DNA of 56,363 nucleotides from Acidobacteriota bacterium (GCA_026393985.1 JAPKZB010000033.1:1-56363); one strand, 5' to 3'. Positions 34,718-44,759 are shown, counted from the stretch's first letter. Translations and numbers: made by a program. Notes: a model not told the origin generated them from the letters alone.

Positions 34718-35956
34718 TCACTTTTTCGGCTTCGCGGTCTTGTCCGGCCCGTTCGGCAGCGCCTCATGCGTCCGCTCCTTGAATCGCCCCTGCATCCCCA
34801 GCGCCAGCGACACCGTCCCCTCCCCGTACTTGTCCCGCAGCTTGTCCATCGCGCTCAACGCCCGGCCCATCCGCTCCTGCTGCGCCCCTTCGAGCAGATC
34901 CAGCTGCCCCGCCTCCGGCGCCAACCCCGACGTCTGCACCCCCAGCAGCCGGATCGCCGCCCCCGCCCGCCGGTTCTTCCGCAGCAGCTCCCGGGCCGTT
35001 TGATAAATCTCCGTATCGATCTGGGTGGCATGACCCAGCGTCAGCGCCCGCGTGAAGGTGGAAAAATCGCTGTACCGCAGCTTCAGTTGAATCGTCCGCG
35101 CCCACAGCCCCTGCTCCCGCAGCCGCCGCCCCACCTTCTCGCTCAAATGCGCCAGCGCCGCCTCGAGCGCCTCGGCCTCCGCCGTATCCACGGAAAACGT
35201 ATGCTCATGGCTGATCGACTTCGGGTTCTGCTCCGCCCCGATCTCGCCCTGAAACCAACCCCCGGCGTCCAGCCCCTGGCTCTTGCCCGCCAGCGCCAGC
35301 CCCCACTCGCCCAGATGCTCGGCGAGAAACTTCGCATCGAGCGCCGCCAGGTCGCCCACCTGCCGGATCCCCAGCCGGTGCAGCTTCTGCTCGGTCACCT
35401 TGCCTACCCCGGGAATCTTCCGCACCGCCAGTGGGGCCAGAAACGCCGCCTCCGCCCCCGGCGGAATCCACACAATCCCGTGCGGCTTGGCCTGGTCGGA
35501 ACAGATCTTCGCGAGCAGCCGCGACGTCCCGGCGCCAATCGAATTGTTCAACCCCGTGGCTTCTCTAATGGCGTTGTGCAGCTTATGCGCCGCCAGCAGC
35601 GGCGGCCCGTGCAGTCGTTCGGTCCCGGTCATGTCGAGATAGGCTTCGTCAATCGACGCCATCTCCACCTGCGGCGTAAACTGCCCGAGCACCTCCCGCA
35701 CCAGGTTCGAATACTTCCGGTACCGGTCCGGATGGCCCTCCACAAAAATCGCCTGCGGACACAGCTGATGCGCCGTCCGCAGCGGCATCGCCGAATGCAC
35801 CCCAAACTTCCGCGCCGCGTACGAAGCCGCCGATACCACCCCCCGCTGCTCGGACGACCCGCCTACCACCACCGGCTTGCCGCGCAGCGACGGGTCGTAC
35901 AACTCCTCGACCGAAACAAAGAAGGCGTCCATGTCGACGTGGAATATCGTCTTCAC
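34718..35956 (-). CDS. dinB: DNA polymerase IV (Y-family)
   Basis: 412 residues with the Y-family palm and finger motifs FHVDMDAFFVSVEE, SAASYAARKFGVHSAMPL and MASIDEAYLDMTG, the helix-hairpin-helix segments IPGVGKVTEQKLHRLGI, and the little-finger domain. It performs translesion synthesis. The start is a GTG at 35956, only a few dozen bases after the truncated hicA. No LexA-type operator is obvious upstream. The C-terminus is Lys-rich (KTAKPKK). Confidence 0.93.
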   Translation of the reverse strand: MKTIFHVDMDAFFVSVEELYDPSLRGKPVVVGGSSEQRGVVSAASYAARKFGVHSAMPLRTAHQLCPQAIFVEGHPDRYRKYSNLVREVLGQFTPQVEMASIDEAYLDMTGTERLHGPPLLAAHKLHNAIREATGLNNSIGAGTSRLLAKICSDQAKPHGIVWIPPGAEAAFLAPLAVRKIPGVGKVTEQKLHRLGIRQVGDLAALDAKFLAEHLGEWGLALAGKSQGLDAGGWFQGEIGAEQNPKSISHEHTFSVDTAEAEALEAALAHLSEKVGRRLREQGLWARTIQLKLRYSDFSTFTRALTLGHATQIDTEIYQTARELLRKNRRAGAAIRLLGVQTSGLAPEAGQLDLLEGAQQERMGRALSAMDKLRDKYGEGTVSLALGMQGRFKERTHEALPNGPDKTAKPKK

Positions 35957-36001
35957 TCGATGCCTACCCTGAATTGGACGCCAAGGGCGATTTCTCCACC
36001 A

Positions 36002-36112
36002 TCATTGTGGTGAACCCGTTTCTGGACGCGGGTACCAATCGTGTCTGCCGCCGTGCCGGATAAGTGCCCGCCCAGCCTGCTCCAGCTTTCGGACTAGTTC
36101 GGCGCGTTTCAT
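36002..36112 (-). pseudogene. hicA: truncated HicA-type toxin
   Basis: From an ATG that overlaps the hicB stop by 4 bases, the frame encodes MKRAELVRKLEQAGRALIRHGG-type HicA sequence including the catalytic His (HGGRHDWY) and then PETGSPQ followed by TGA at 36004-36002. Intact HicA proteins continue with a PVPRHxEI strand and a last helix, about 20 more residues. Here they are lost and the following bases lead into dinB. The toxin is probably inactive or unstable. Confidence 0.75.
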
Positions 36113-36303
36113 TCCATCGCAGGCTCGCCAACACGGCGCATGCCAGGAATCTCACCACTCGTCAAATCCCGGTAGAGGTCACGAAGATTCTCTTCGAGGT
36201 CGCTGCGCGAATCCCCTTTCGTAACGGAATCGGGGAACTGCTCAAAATAACCAAGCCACATCTCCCCATCTTGCCAACGGATATAACGGGACTTGCTGCG
36301 CAT
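36109..36303 (-). CDS. hicB: HicB-like antitoxin
   Basis: A 64-residue short HicB-like protein: RYIRWQDGEMWLGYFEQFPDSVTKGDS and LEENLRDLYRDLTSGEIPG match the partial RNase-H-like fold of HicB antitoxins that lack a DNA-binding tail. It precedes its toxin gene with an ATGA overlap. A TAGAAT -10 element (36315-36310) ends 6 bases before the ATG and there is no Shine-Dalgarno, suggesting leaderless expression. With its toxin truncated it may be an orphan or may regulate a homologous toxin elsewhere. Confidence 0.8.
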   Translation of the reverse strand: MRSKSRYIRWQDGEMWLGYFEQFPDSVTKGDSRSDLEENLRDLYRDLTSGEIPGMRRVGEPAME

Positions 36304-36410
36304 AACCCCATTCTACAAATTCGCTCGCCAGAGCCGAATCGCGGAAGGGGCCGCAGCCGAAAGGAAATCGACTGGACCCCTCCCCGCACCCCTGCCAGGG
36401 AAGATCCCGA

Positions 36411-39400
36411 TCAGAAAATCAGCTTCAAACCCAGCTGCATAATCCGCGCGTCCCGCGACGAGTTGATCACCCCAAACAACGCTGCGGCATTCTTCCCGTC
36501 CGGTCCCGGACTGAAGTTGTCGTTCACCAGACCCAGGTTCACTTTGTTAAACACATTGAACGCCTCGGCCCGGAACTGCAGCCGGATCCGCTCGGTCACC
36601 TGCGTGTCCTTGATCAGCGAAGAGTCCACGTTGATCGTCCCCGGATGCCGCACATCCGGCAATCCCCGGCTCACGTTGCCAAACTCAAACTCCGGCGGAT
36701 TCACAAACTGCGCCGTGTCAAACCACCGCCGCGCCGTCCGTTCCCCCGCCGGCAGATTGGCCGACTTACCCGTCGAGTTCGGCCGGTCCGCCGCGAAGTT
36801 CGCCGCGCCGCGCACCGTCAGCGGTGTACCCGTCTGGAAAACGCCAATCACGTTCACCTGCCAGCCGCCCACGATCCGGTTCATCACCCCGTTGCCCGTG
36901 TCAAACCGCTTGCCCCGGCCAAACGGCAGTTCGTACAACCCGTTAATCACCAGCCGCCGCGACACATCCGCCGGATCCACCGACTTGTTGATCTGCCGGT
37001 TGAACAAGCCGTCCTGGAATCCCCCCTCGTTCACCTGCTCAATCGGCCCGAAGTCCACCGGTACAATCGCGCTGTCCGCAATCCGCTTGCCGCCCGTGAA
37101 GGCCACATCCACCAGCAACCCGTTCTTCAACCGCTTCCGCACGTTCACCTGCAACTGGTGCGAGTTGTAGTTGCCCAGCCGCGGATTCCGCACGTTCACC
37201 CCGTTGTAGTAAGGGAATGGCTGCAGCGAACGCTCCCGCGTAATCGTCGCCGCGCCCAATCCGCCCGGCACCCGGCCCGCAAATGGATTCGGCACCGTCG
37301 TAAACAGGTCCTGCCGCAGCCGCAGCCGCAGTTGCGGATCCAGCTGATTCAGGTTGTACCCGTTGCCCACGAAATGGTTGCCCTTGTTGCCCGCGTAGCT
37401 CACGTCAAACACCCAGTCGCCAATCTGATGCTGCAAGCCGGCGTTCCACTGCTGCGTCATTGGCGTCGTCGGGTCGTTCTCGGTAATCGCCACCGTCTGG
37501 CCCAGCAGCGCCAGCGCGCCCGCGCTCGCCCCCGGCGCCTCCAGCGGAGACCGCGGGAATCCGTCCCGGAAACGCAGCGCCCGCTGTCCCGGCCCCTGCG
37601 CTACGTACTGCGTATTCGTCGTCGAGAATAACTGCGTATCACCCAGGAAGTTGCGGTAGAAAATCGAGGGATAAAACACCCCGTACCCGCCCCGGAACAC
37701 CGTCGTGCCCTTGCCAAAAATATCCCACGCCCAGCCAATGCGCGGCCCGAAATCGTTGAAGTCTTCCTTGTAGAAGCTCCGTGGCTGGCCGTTCTTGCCC
37801 GCAAATACCGTCACCCCGCGAAAGCCGTCCGCCGTCCCGTTCGGGTCAAAGTTAATGTGCCCGTCGTTCCGCTCATACGGCTTCTGCTGCCAGTCCCAGC
37901 GCAGTCCCAGGTTCAGCGTCAACCGCCGCCCCACCTTCCAGTCGTCCTGCACAAAGGTCGAAATCGCCACCGCCTGCCATGTATTGCCGATAATCCGGTC
38001 GATACTCGCACTGCCCACCTCGCCGAGCAGAAATTGCGCCATGCTGTTGCCTGTGTTCGTCGCCACCAGCGGCTGGTTCGTCAAACCGCCAAAACTGAAG
38101 TTCCCCGCCAGCGCCCCGCCCTGCCGGTTCGAACCCTGCAGCAGCCGATGGTTGTAGCCAATCTTCACCGTGTGGTTCCCCGCTACCTTCGTCAGCATGT
38201 TCTGGATGTCCCAGTTCAGCGAACCCCGGTTGCCCACCGCGCCGCCTCCAATCGGCCCAAATCCGAAATCCACCTGCACCAACTGCTCGTTCGGATAGCT
38301 CGCCGGCAGCGACAAAATCGACCGCCAGTCCGGCCCCGCATTGATCGCCCGGAAGATAAACGACTGCCGCATCAGACCCACCCGCAAATTGTTGATCATC
38401 GTCGGCGAAAACGTATAAGTATCCGAAATCATCGCGTTCCGGTTGGTCTGGTTGTCTTCGCGATTCTGGCCTACCCGCGGATCCGTGTAGATGTTGTTCG
38501 CCTTCGGCGCGTGCGTCGCGTCCGTGTAGCGGAAAAAAATGCTGTGCGCATCGTTGAACCGGTGATCGACGCGCGTGCTCTTCTGCGACCAGTTCACCGC
38601 GCTTAACGAATCATCCCCGAAGTTCTGCGCCTGCGTGAACGGATTGCTCGGCGTCCGGTTCGGCGCCGGCCAGAATCCCACCATCTTCGGCGTAATCGGA
38701 TCAAACCGCGCCTGCGGCACCACGTTGCCCGGAAACGGATCCCGCACCAGCCCCGCCCCCGCCGGATTATTCCGCGTCGTCGCCGGATCGAAAATCTGCG
38801 TAAATACCCCGTTGGCGTTCGCCAGCGTCGAAAAATCACCCCGCCGCCACGGCTCAATCGGCACCGTCGAAAACCGCGGCGTGCTCTGCCGCAGCCGGTA
38901 CTCCTCCCAGTTGAAAAATCCAAACGTCCGGTTCTTGATCGCCGGACCGCCAATCGATCCGCCGTACTGGTTGTAGCGCAGCGGCAGCCGCCGCGTCGCA
39001 AACGCATTCCGCGCATCGAGCGCGTTGTTGCGGAAAAATTCGTACAGCGTGCCGTGGAACTGGTTTGTCCCCGACTTCGTCACCAGATTCACCGCCCCAC
39101 CCGCCGTAAATCCAAACTCGGCCGACATCGATCCGCTCTGCACCTTGAATTCCTCCACCGCGTCCACCGCCGGCGGAATCCCTACCTCACCCACGTAGCT
39201 CAGCACGTTGTTGTTCCCGTCCAGCATCTGCGCGTTCATCGAACTCGGCGAGCCGTTAATCGACAGCGAAGAAATCTGAATCCCGCGGTCGCCAAACCCC
39301 GAGTTCGTCGGACCCGCGTTCGAAATCACCCCCGGTGTCAATAGCGTCAACGCCAGCGCGTTCCGTCCGTTCAGCGGCAAATCACTCACCCGCCGGTTCT

Positions 39401-39797
39401 CAATCACGTTCCCAAGCGTCGCGCTGCCTGTGTCCACCAGAATCTGCTGCCCGGTCACCTCAATCGTCTCGGCCACTTGGCCTACTTCGAGCGCAAAGCT
39501 CACCTCCGCGTTCTGGTTCACCTGCAGCACAATACCCGACCGTACCGCCCGCTTAAACCCCGTCTTCTGCGCATTAATCTCATACTGACCCACGGCCAGC
39601 CCCGGCATCGTGAAGAAGCCCCGCTCGTTGCTCGTCGCCCGGGCCGTAATGTTGGTCCCGGTGTTTCTCGCCTCCACCGCGACGCCCGGCACCACGGCCC
39701 CCTGCGGATCGCTTACCGTCCCCGAGATTGTCCCGGTCTGAAGCTGCGCATACGCGCACATGCAAAAAAGGGTTCCGACGATGTACCGAAGTGACAT
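36411..39797 (-). CDS. Oar-like TonB-dependent receptor
   Basis: 1128 residues from the ATG at 39797, which starts the signal peptide MSLRYIVGTLFCMCAYAQ. The carboxypeptidase-regulatory-like domain (GTISGTVSDPQGAVVPGVAVEARN) precedes a plug with VSDLPLNGRNALALTLLTPGV, MLDGNN and AEFGFTAGGAVNLVTKSGTNQFHG, and a giant barrel ending in LGLKLIF. The -10 candidate TATACT lies 18 bases upstream of the start. It belongs to the acidobacterial family presumed to import oligomers or to secrete fibrous proteins. No enzyme gene is coupled to it; the HicBA remnant follows 108 bases downstream. Confidence 0.9.
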   Translation of the reverse strand: MSLRYIVGTLFCMCAYAQLQTGTISGTVSDPQGAVVPGVAVEARNTGTNITARATSNERGFFTMPGLAVGQYEINAQKTGFKRAVRSGIVLQVNQNAEVSFALEVGQVAETIEVTGQQILVDTGSATLGNVIENRRVSDLPLNGRNALALTLLTPGVISNAGPTNSGFGDRGIQISSLSINGSPSSMNAQMLDGNNNVLSYVGEVGIPPAVDAVEEFKVQSGSMSAEFGFTAGGAVNLVTKSGTNQFHGTLYEFFRNNALDARNAFATRRLPLRYNQYGGSIGGPAIKNRTFGFFNWEEYRLRQSTPRFSTVPIEPWRRGDFSTLANANGVFTQIFDPATTRNNPAGAGLVRDPFPGNVVPQARFDPITPKMVGFWPAPNRTPSNPFTQAQNFGDDSLSAVNWSQKSTRVDHRFNDAHSIFFRYTDATHAPKANNIYTDPRVGQNREDNQTNRNAMISDTYTFSPTMINNLRVGLMRQSFIFRAINAGPDWRSILSLPASYPNEQLVQVDFGFGPIGGGAVGNRGSLNWDIQNMLTKVAGNHTVKIGYNHRLLQGSNRQGGALAGNFSFGGLTNQPLVATNTGNSMAQFLLGEVGSASIDRIIGNTWQAVAISTFVQDDWKVGRRLTLNLGLRWDWQQKPYERNDGHINFDPNGTADGFRGVTVFAGKNGQPRSFYKEDFNDFGPRIGWAWDIFGKGTTVFRGGYGVFYPSIFYRNFLGDTQLFSTTNTQYVAQGPGQRALRFRDGFPRSPLEAPGASAGALALLGQTVAITENDPTTPMTQQWNAGLQHQIGDWVFDVSYAGNKGNHFVGNGYNLNQLDPQLRLRLRQDLFTTVPNPFAGRVPGGLGAATITRERSLQPFPYYNGVNVRNPRLGNYNSHQLQVNVRKRLKNGLLVDVAFTGGKRIADSAIVPVDFGPIEQVNEGGFQDGLFNRQINKSVDPADVSRRLVINGLYELPFGRGKRFDTGNGVMNRIVGGWQVNVIGVFQTGTPLTVRGAANFAADRPNSTGKSANLPAGERTARRWFDTAQFVNPPEFEFGNVSRGLPDVRHPGTINVDSSLIKDTQVTERIRLQFRAEAFNVFNKVNLGLVNDNFSPGPDGKNAAALFGVINSSRDARIMQLGLKLIF

Positions 39798-39859
39798 AAC
39801 AGATTTCAGACTGCGAGTATATAGAAAGCCGCCGGGCGAAGCAATCGAGGGCCGTTCTG

Positions 39860-39865
39860 TATAAT
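39860..39865 (+). promoter_or_regulatory. -10 element (TATAAT) for the MscS-like gene
   Basis: A consensus TATAAT on the + strand 29 bases before the ATG at 39895, in the divergent region between the receptor and the channel gene. No clear -35 at the expected distance. It would give a leader of about 23 bases. Confidence 0.5.
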
Positions 39866-39894
39866 CGCTCCTGCAGTGTCCCTCCCGATCGCCC

Positions 39895-41508
39895 ATGTGG
39901 AATCGCTCGCTTTCTCCCCTCCTCGCGCTCCTCTCGCTCGCTGCCCTCACCGCCCAGCCGCCCGGCTCCCCCGTGCTCTTCGACGGCGTCACCCTCTGGA
40001 CCCTCACCCAACCCCGCGCTAACTTCTCCCCCGCCCAGCGCGCCGAAGACGTCCGCTTGAGCCTCCTCGCCCTCGCCGGCGACCCCCGCCGCGACCTCGC
40101 CGACCTCCTCGAAATCCAAGCCCCCGGCGAGTCCATCCTCCTCGTCGATCGCGTCTACCTCTTCGCCGTCACCGAAGCCGATGCCCGCGCCGCCGGCCGC
40201 CCACTCCCCGCGCTCTTCGCCGAACGCCGCGATCTTGCCCTCCAGGCCGTCCAGCGCTACCGCTCCGCCCGCTCCCTCCAGTTCTATACCCGCGCCTCCC
40301 TCCTCTCCCTCGCCGCCCTCCTGCTCGGCGCCCTCGCTCTCTGGCTCCTGCGCCTCCTCTACCGCCGCACCCGCGATCGCCTCCAGCAAGCCTCCGACCG
40401 CTTCGCCAGCCACTCCCACGGCCTCGCCCGCCTCTTCCGCTCCTTTGAGCGGCAACTGATGCTTCTCGCCCGCGCCTCGCTCCGCTCGCTCTTCCTCCTC
40501 CTCGCCGCCGCCGTTGGCCTCGCCTCCCTTTCCTTCGTCCTCGGTCTGTTCCCCGCCACCGCCACCGTCTCGGAATCCGTCCTCCTCGCCGCCTCCCAAA
40601 CTGGCCGCCTCGCCGCCGCCGCCCTCCTGGCCTATATCCCCAACCTCCTCCTCATCGCTGTTGTCTTCGCCCTCACCTACATCCTGCTCAAAATCACCGC
40701 CGCCCTCTCCCGCGCCATCGACTCCGGCGCCGTCACCATCCCCCGCTTCCACCGCGAATGGGCCCAGCCCACCTACGGCCTCACCCGCCTTATCCTCATC
40801 CTCTTCGCCCTCGTCATCGTCTTCCCCTACCTCCCCGGCGGCGATTCCCCCGCCCTCCGCGGCGTCTCCATCTTCATTGGCGTCCTCGTCTCCCTCGGCT
40901 CCGGTTCCGCCATGGGCAACGTCATCTCCGGTCTCATCCTCACCTATATGCGCCCCTTCCAGGTCGGCGACCGCGTCCGCATCGCCGACTCGGTCGGCGA
41001 CGTCACCGAAAAGTCCCTCCTCGTCACCCGCATCCGCACCGTCAAAAACGTCGAGGTCATCGTCCCTAATAGCGCCATCCTCGGCGCCCACATCGTCAAC
41101 TACAGCACCAACGCCCAGGACCACGGCCTCATCCTCAACACCACCGTCACCATCGGCTACGACGCCCCCTGGCGCCGCGTCCGCGAACTCCTCATCCACG
41201 CCGCCCTCGAAACCCCCGGCGTCCTCCCCGACCCCGCCCCCTTCGTTCACCACACTAGCCTCAACGATTTCCACGTCAGCTACGAAATCAACGCCTACAC
41301 CCGCCACGCCGCCCAAATGGCCTCCATTTACCCCGAACTACATAAAAATATCCAGGACGCCTTTCACGCGGGCGGCATTGAAATCATGTCCCCGGGCTAC
41401 CTCGCCGTCCGCGACGGCAACACCGTCACCATTCCCGAATCCCAGCGCACCCCCGGCTACGCCCCGCCTGCCTTCCGCGTCCACTCGCAGCCCCCCGCCC
41501 AACCCTGA
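39895..41508 (+). CDS. MscS-family mechanosensitive channel with exported N-domain
   Basis: 537 residues. A signal or first anchor (LLALLSLAALTA) is followed by a soluble domain (about 20-125), four or five membrane segments (about 129-355), the pore-lining helix GVSIFIGVLVSLGSGSAMGNVISGLIL, the MscS beta domain RPFQVGDRVRIADSVGDV, VPNSAILGAHIVNYS, and a C-terminal alpha/beta domain. It is longer than E. coli MscS because of the extra N-terminal part. It would release solutes at low osmolarity. It is followed after 59 bases by an Oar-like receptor with its own promoter. Confidence 0.9.
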   Translation: MWNRSLSPLLALLSLAALTAQPPGSPVLFDGVTLWTLTQPRANFSPAQRAEDVRLSLLALAGDPRRDLADLLEIQAPGESILLVDRVYLFAVTEADARAAGRPLPALFAERRDLALQAVQRYRSARSLQFYTRASLLSLAALLLGALALWLLRLLYRRTRDRLQQASDRFASHSHGLARLFRSFERQLMLLARASLRSLFLLLAAAVGLASLSFVLGLFPATATVSESVLLAASQTGRLAAAALLAYIPNLLLIAVVFALTYILLKITAALSRAIDSGAVTIPRFHREWAQPTYGLTRLILILFALVIVFPYLPGGDSPALRGVSIFIGVLVSLGSGSAMGNVISGLILTYMRPFQVGDRVRIADSVGDVTEKSLLVTRIRTVKNVEVIVPNSAILGAHIVNYSTNAQDHGLILNTTVTIGYDAPWRRVRELLIHAALETPGVLPDPAPFVHHTSLNDFHVSYEINAYTRHAAQMASIYPELHKNIQDAFHAGGIEIMSPGYLAVRDGNTVTIPESQRTPGYAPPAFRVHSQPPAQP

Positions 41509-41556
41509 TTCCGTCCAGCATTCTGACCACCCGTTCCGGCGAAATCCGGATCAATG

Positions 41557-41562
41557 TACAAT
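41557..41562 (+). promoter_or_regulatory. -10 element 5 bases before a start codon
   Basis: TACAAT ends 5 bases before the ATG at 41568; no Shine-Dalgarno is present. If used, transcription would begin at or within a base or two of the A of ATG, giving a leaderless message for the receptor and the coupled enzyme gene. Confidence 0.5.
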
Positions 41563-41567
41563 TCTCC

Positions 41568-44500
41568 ATGCGCGTTTTTCTGGCCTGCTTTCTTTCTCTC
41601 GCCCCCGCTGCCCTCCCCCAGACCTTCAACAACGGCACCCTCCTCGGCACCGTCACCGATCCCTCCGGCGCCTCCGTCCCCGGTGCCACCGTCCGCGTCT
41701 CCCGCGACAATCCCGCCTTCCGCCGCGAAACCCTCACCGACGCCTCCGGCAACTACCTCCTCCCCCAGGTCCCCCCCGGCGCCTACACCCTCACCTTCGA
41801 AAAATCCGGCTTCCAGAAAACCGAAACCAACAACATCGATGTCAGCGCCGCGCAAACCGTCCGCGTCGACTCCCAGCTCACCGTCGGCTCCGTCTCCGAC
41901 ACCGTCCGCGTCGAAACCCGCGCCGCCCAGGTCGACACCGCCTCGGCCAACATCGGCTCCACCGTCTACGGCACCCAGGTTCAGGAACTCGCCCTCAACA
42001 CCCGCAGCTTCACCCAACTGATGACCCTCCAGCCCGGCGTCAGCTCCATGCAGGCCCAGCAGCCCGGCTTCGGCTCCAATACCGGTGTCCCCTTCTCCTT
42101 CGGCGGCAGCCAAACCAGCGCCAACAATTGGACCCTCGACGGCGGCCGCAACGTCGACACCTTTAATGGCAACAACCTCGCCATGGTCAACCTTGACGCC
42201 ATCGCCGAAGTCCGCATCGAACGCAACGCCTACACCTCCGACTACGGCCGCAATGGCGGCGCCCAGGTCAACGTCGTCACCAAATCCGGCACCAACGACC
42301 TCCACGGTACCCTCTTCGAATTCTTCCGCAACGACAAACTCGACGCCCGCAACTTCTTCGCCGCCCGCCGCCCCAAGAACCGCTACAACAACTTCGGCGG
42401 CACCCTCGGCGGCGCCATCAAACGCGACAAACTCTTTTTCTTCCTCTCAAACGAATACCGCCGCATCTGGCAGACCACCGGCGCCCGCACCAGCATCGTC
42501 CCCACCGACGCCCAAATCGCCGGCAACTTCTCCGCCACCCGCGACATCCGCGACCCCCTCACCGCCCAACTCTTCCCCAACCGCCAGATCCCCGCCTCCC
42601 GCCTCGATCCCAACGCCCTCGCCCTCATCCGAACCTACTACCAGCGCCCCAACTTCCAGCAGGGAGCCCTCAACTTCACCTCCGCCGAACCCGACGGCAC
42701 CAACTACCGCTCCGGCCTCGCCCGCCTCGACTGGAACGCCAAGGAAAACTTCACCGTCTTTGCCCGCTACAACCTCGACTCCACCCGCCTCATCAGCCCC
42801 TACGGCCTCTTCGCCGGCAACCCCATGCAGAACGTCGCCGACAGCGAACAATCCCACGTCATCCGCGGCGCCAACCTCTCCACCACCTGGATCGTCAACT
42901 CCAACATGGTCAACCAGCTCACGGGCTCCTTCTACGGCGGCTCCCTCGCCATCTCCACCTCCGCCAACGCCGCCCGCGCCCGCGAAGCCGCCTTCCGCGT
43001 CCCCCGTGTCTTCAATACCCAGGTCGCCGCCGCCGGCCTCATCCCCTCCATCTCCCTCTCCCAGGGCTACGCCGGCATCGATATCCGCTGGCCCCAGAAC
43101 ATCACCTCCTATACCTGGGAAATCATCGACAACTTCTCCTGGAACAAAGGCCGCCACAGCATCAAATTCGGCGGCGCCATCGACAAGGAAAACAAGTCCC
43201 AGAACCAGAGCGTCACCAACAACAACGGCACCTTCACCTTCAACAGCCAGCCCACCGGCGACGCCCTCGCCGACCTCCTCACCGGTAACGCCTTCCAGTA
43301 CACCGAAAACTCCAATCACGTCTTCGGCCGCTCCCGCTGGGAAAACTGGTCGCTCTACATCCAGGACCAGTGGCGCGCCACCAACCGCCTCACCCTCACC
43401 TACGGCGTCCGCTACGAAATCTTCGAACCCGAAAAGGACGACGACGGCAACTACTCCTTCTTCCTCCCCTCCCGCTTCAACCGCGCCGCCGCCGCCACCG
43501 TCCTGCCCGCGAACGGACAAATCGTCACCGGCACCCAGAACTACAACAACGGCGTCGTCGTCGTCGGCAAATCCGACTCCCCCTTCGGCAACGCCATGAC
43601 CAACTCCGTCTACAACACCTTCGCCCCCCGCGGCGGCTTCTCCCTCGGCCTCGGCAAAAACAACGCCACCGTCCTCCGCGGCGGCTTCGGCATGTTCCAC
43701 GACCGCTGGGCCCAGCTCGTCTCCGGCGCCCGCAACAACTGGCCCTTCAACCAAAGCGCCTCCATCTTCAGCACCGCTTTCTCGAACCCCGCCCAGGGCG
43801 AACGCCGCTTCTTCCCCATCGCCCTCACCAACTACGCCTCCCCCTGGAACATCCCCTACTACATGAAGTGGTCCCTCGGCCTCCAGCGCGCCCTCCCCGG
43901 CGATATCCTGCTCGACGCCAGCTACGTCGGCTCCCGCGGCGTCGCCCTCACCCGCACCCGCGACATCAACCAACCCGTCGCCTCCGCCGATGTCGCCGCC
44001 GGCCGCCTCAACGTCAACGCCGCCCGCCCCTTCCCCGGCTTCGCCGCCATCTCCACCAACGAAACCACCGGCCAGTCCGTCTACCACAGCCTCCAGGCCT
44101 CGGCCACCCGCCGCTTCGCCCGCGGCATCTCCCTCCAGGGCTCCTACACCTTCTCCCGCTCCATCGACAACGTCGCCACCCCCCTCAACTCCTACGCCGC
44201 CAACGGCATGGAACGCGGCCTGTCCGGCTTCGATCGCACCCACGTCCTCGTCGTGAGCTACGTCTACGAACTCCCCCTGCTCCGCAACAGCAAAGGCGCC
44301 CTGAAGCAGATCTTCGGCGGCTGGCAGGTCTCCGGCATCAGCCGCTTTGAATCCGGCACCCCGTTCTCGATCACCGTCCCCGGCGACCGCGCCGGCACCG
44401 GCACCGGTGGCCAGCGCCCCGATGTCTCCGGCTCCATCAACCTCGACCGCACCCTCCAGCGCTGGTTCAGCGGCGCCTTCGCCGCCCCCGCCCTCGGCAC

Positions 44501-44759
44501 CTTCGGCAACCTCGGCCGCAACGTCGTCCGCGCCCCCGGCTTCGCCAACTGGGACGTCTCCTTCAGCAAAAAAGCCGAACTCTTCCGCACCGCCAACGAC
44601 CACGCCGTCCAGCTTCAGTTCCGCGCCGAGTTCTTCAACCTCTTCAACCACACCCAGTGGGCCGGGGTCTCCTCCGCCGTCGGTGCCGCCAACTTCGGCC
44701 AGATCACCTCCACCCGCGACCCCCGCCTCACCCAACTCGGCCTCCGGCTGATATTCTGA
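41568..44759 (+). CDS. Oar-like TonB-dependent receptor
   Basis: 1063 residues with signal peptide MRVFLACFLSLAPAALPQ, a carboxypeptidase-regulatory-like domain (GTLLGTVTDPSGASVPGATVRVSR), a plug with VQELALNTRSFTQLMTLQPGV, LDGGRNVDTFNG and SDYGRNGGAQVNVVTKSGTNDLHG, and a large barrel ending LTQLGLRLIF. Its TGA shares a base with the ATG of an exported enolase-superfamily enzyme (TGATG), so receptor and enzyme are translationally coupled and likely handle the same compound. Coding-strand codons are almost all C-ending. Confidence 0.9.
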   Translation: MRVFLACFLSLAPAALPQTFNNGTLLGTVTDPSGASVPGATVRVSRDNPAFRRETLTDASGNYLLPQVPPGAYTLTFEKSGFQKTETNNIDVSAAQTVRVDSQLTVGSVSDTVRVETRAAQVDTASANIGSTVYGTQVQELALNTRSFTQLMTLQPGVSSMQAQQPGFGSNTGVPFSFGGSQTSANNWTLDGGRNVDTFNGNNLAMVNLDAIAEVRIERNAYTSDYGRNGGAQVNVVTKSGTNDLHGTLFEFFRNDKLDARNFFAARRPKNRYNNFGGTLGGAIKRDKLFFFLSNEYRRIWQTTGARTSIVPTDAQIAGNFSATRDIRDPLTAQLFPNRQIPASRLDPNALALIRTYYQRPNFQQGALNFTSAEPDGTNYRSGLARLDWNAKENFTVFARYNLDSTRLISPYGLFAGNPMQNVADSEQSHVIRGANLSTTWIVNSNMVNQLTGSFYGGSLAISTSANAARAREAAFRVPRVFNTQVAAAGLIPSISLSQGYAGIDIRWPQNITSYTWEIIDNFSWNKGRHSIKFGGAIDKENKSQNQSVTNNNGTFTFNSQPTGDALADLLTGNAFQYTENSNHVFGRSRWENWSLYIQDQWRATNRLTLTYGVRYEIFEPEKDDDGNYSFFLPSRFNRAAAATVLPANGQIVTGTQNYNNGVVVVGKSDSPFGNAMTNSVYNTFAPRGGFSLGLGKNNATVLRGGFGMFHDRWAQLVSGARNNWPFNQSASIFSTAFSNPAQGERRFFPIALTNYASPWNIPYYMKWSLGLQRALPGDILLDASYVGSRGVALTRTRDINQPVASADVAAGRLNVNAARPFPGFAAISTNETTGQSVYHSLQASATRRFARGISLQGSYTFSRSIDNVATPLNSYAANGMERGLSGFDRTHVLVVSYVYELPLLRNSKGALKQIFGGWQVSGISRFESGTPFSITVPGDRAGTGTGGQRPDVSGSINLDRTLQRWFSGAFAAPALGTFGNLGRNVVRAPGFANWDVSFSKKAELFRTANDHAVQLQFRAEFFNLFNHTQWAGVSSAVGAANFGQITSTRDPRLTQLGLRLIF

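Noticed and set aside
42447-44735. A 762-residue open frame on the - strand opposite the Oar-like receptor
   Set aside because: It is Gly/Ala/Glu-only in character and is the mirror of a C-ending, high-GC gene; no domain is visible. The same applies to long antisense frames at 39580-41316, 46003-47598 and 49237-50880.
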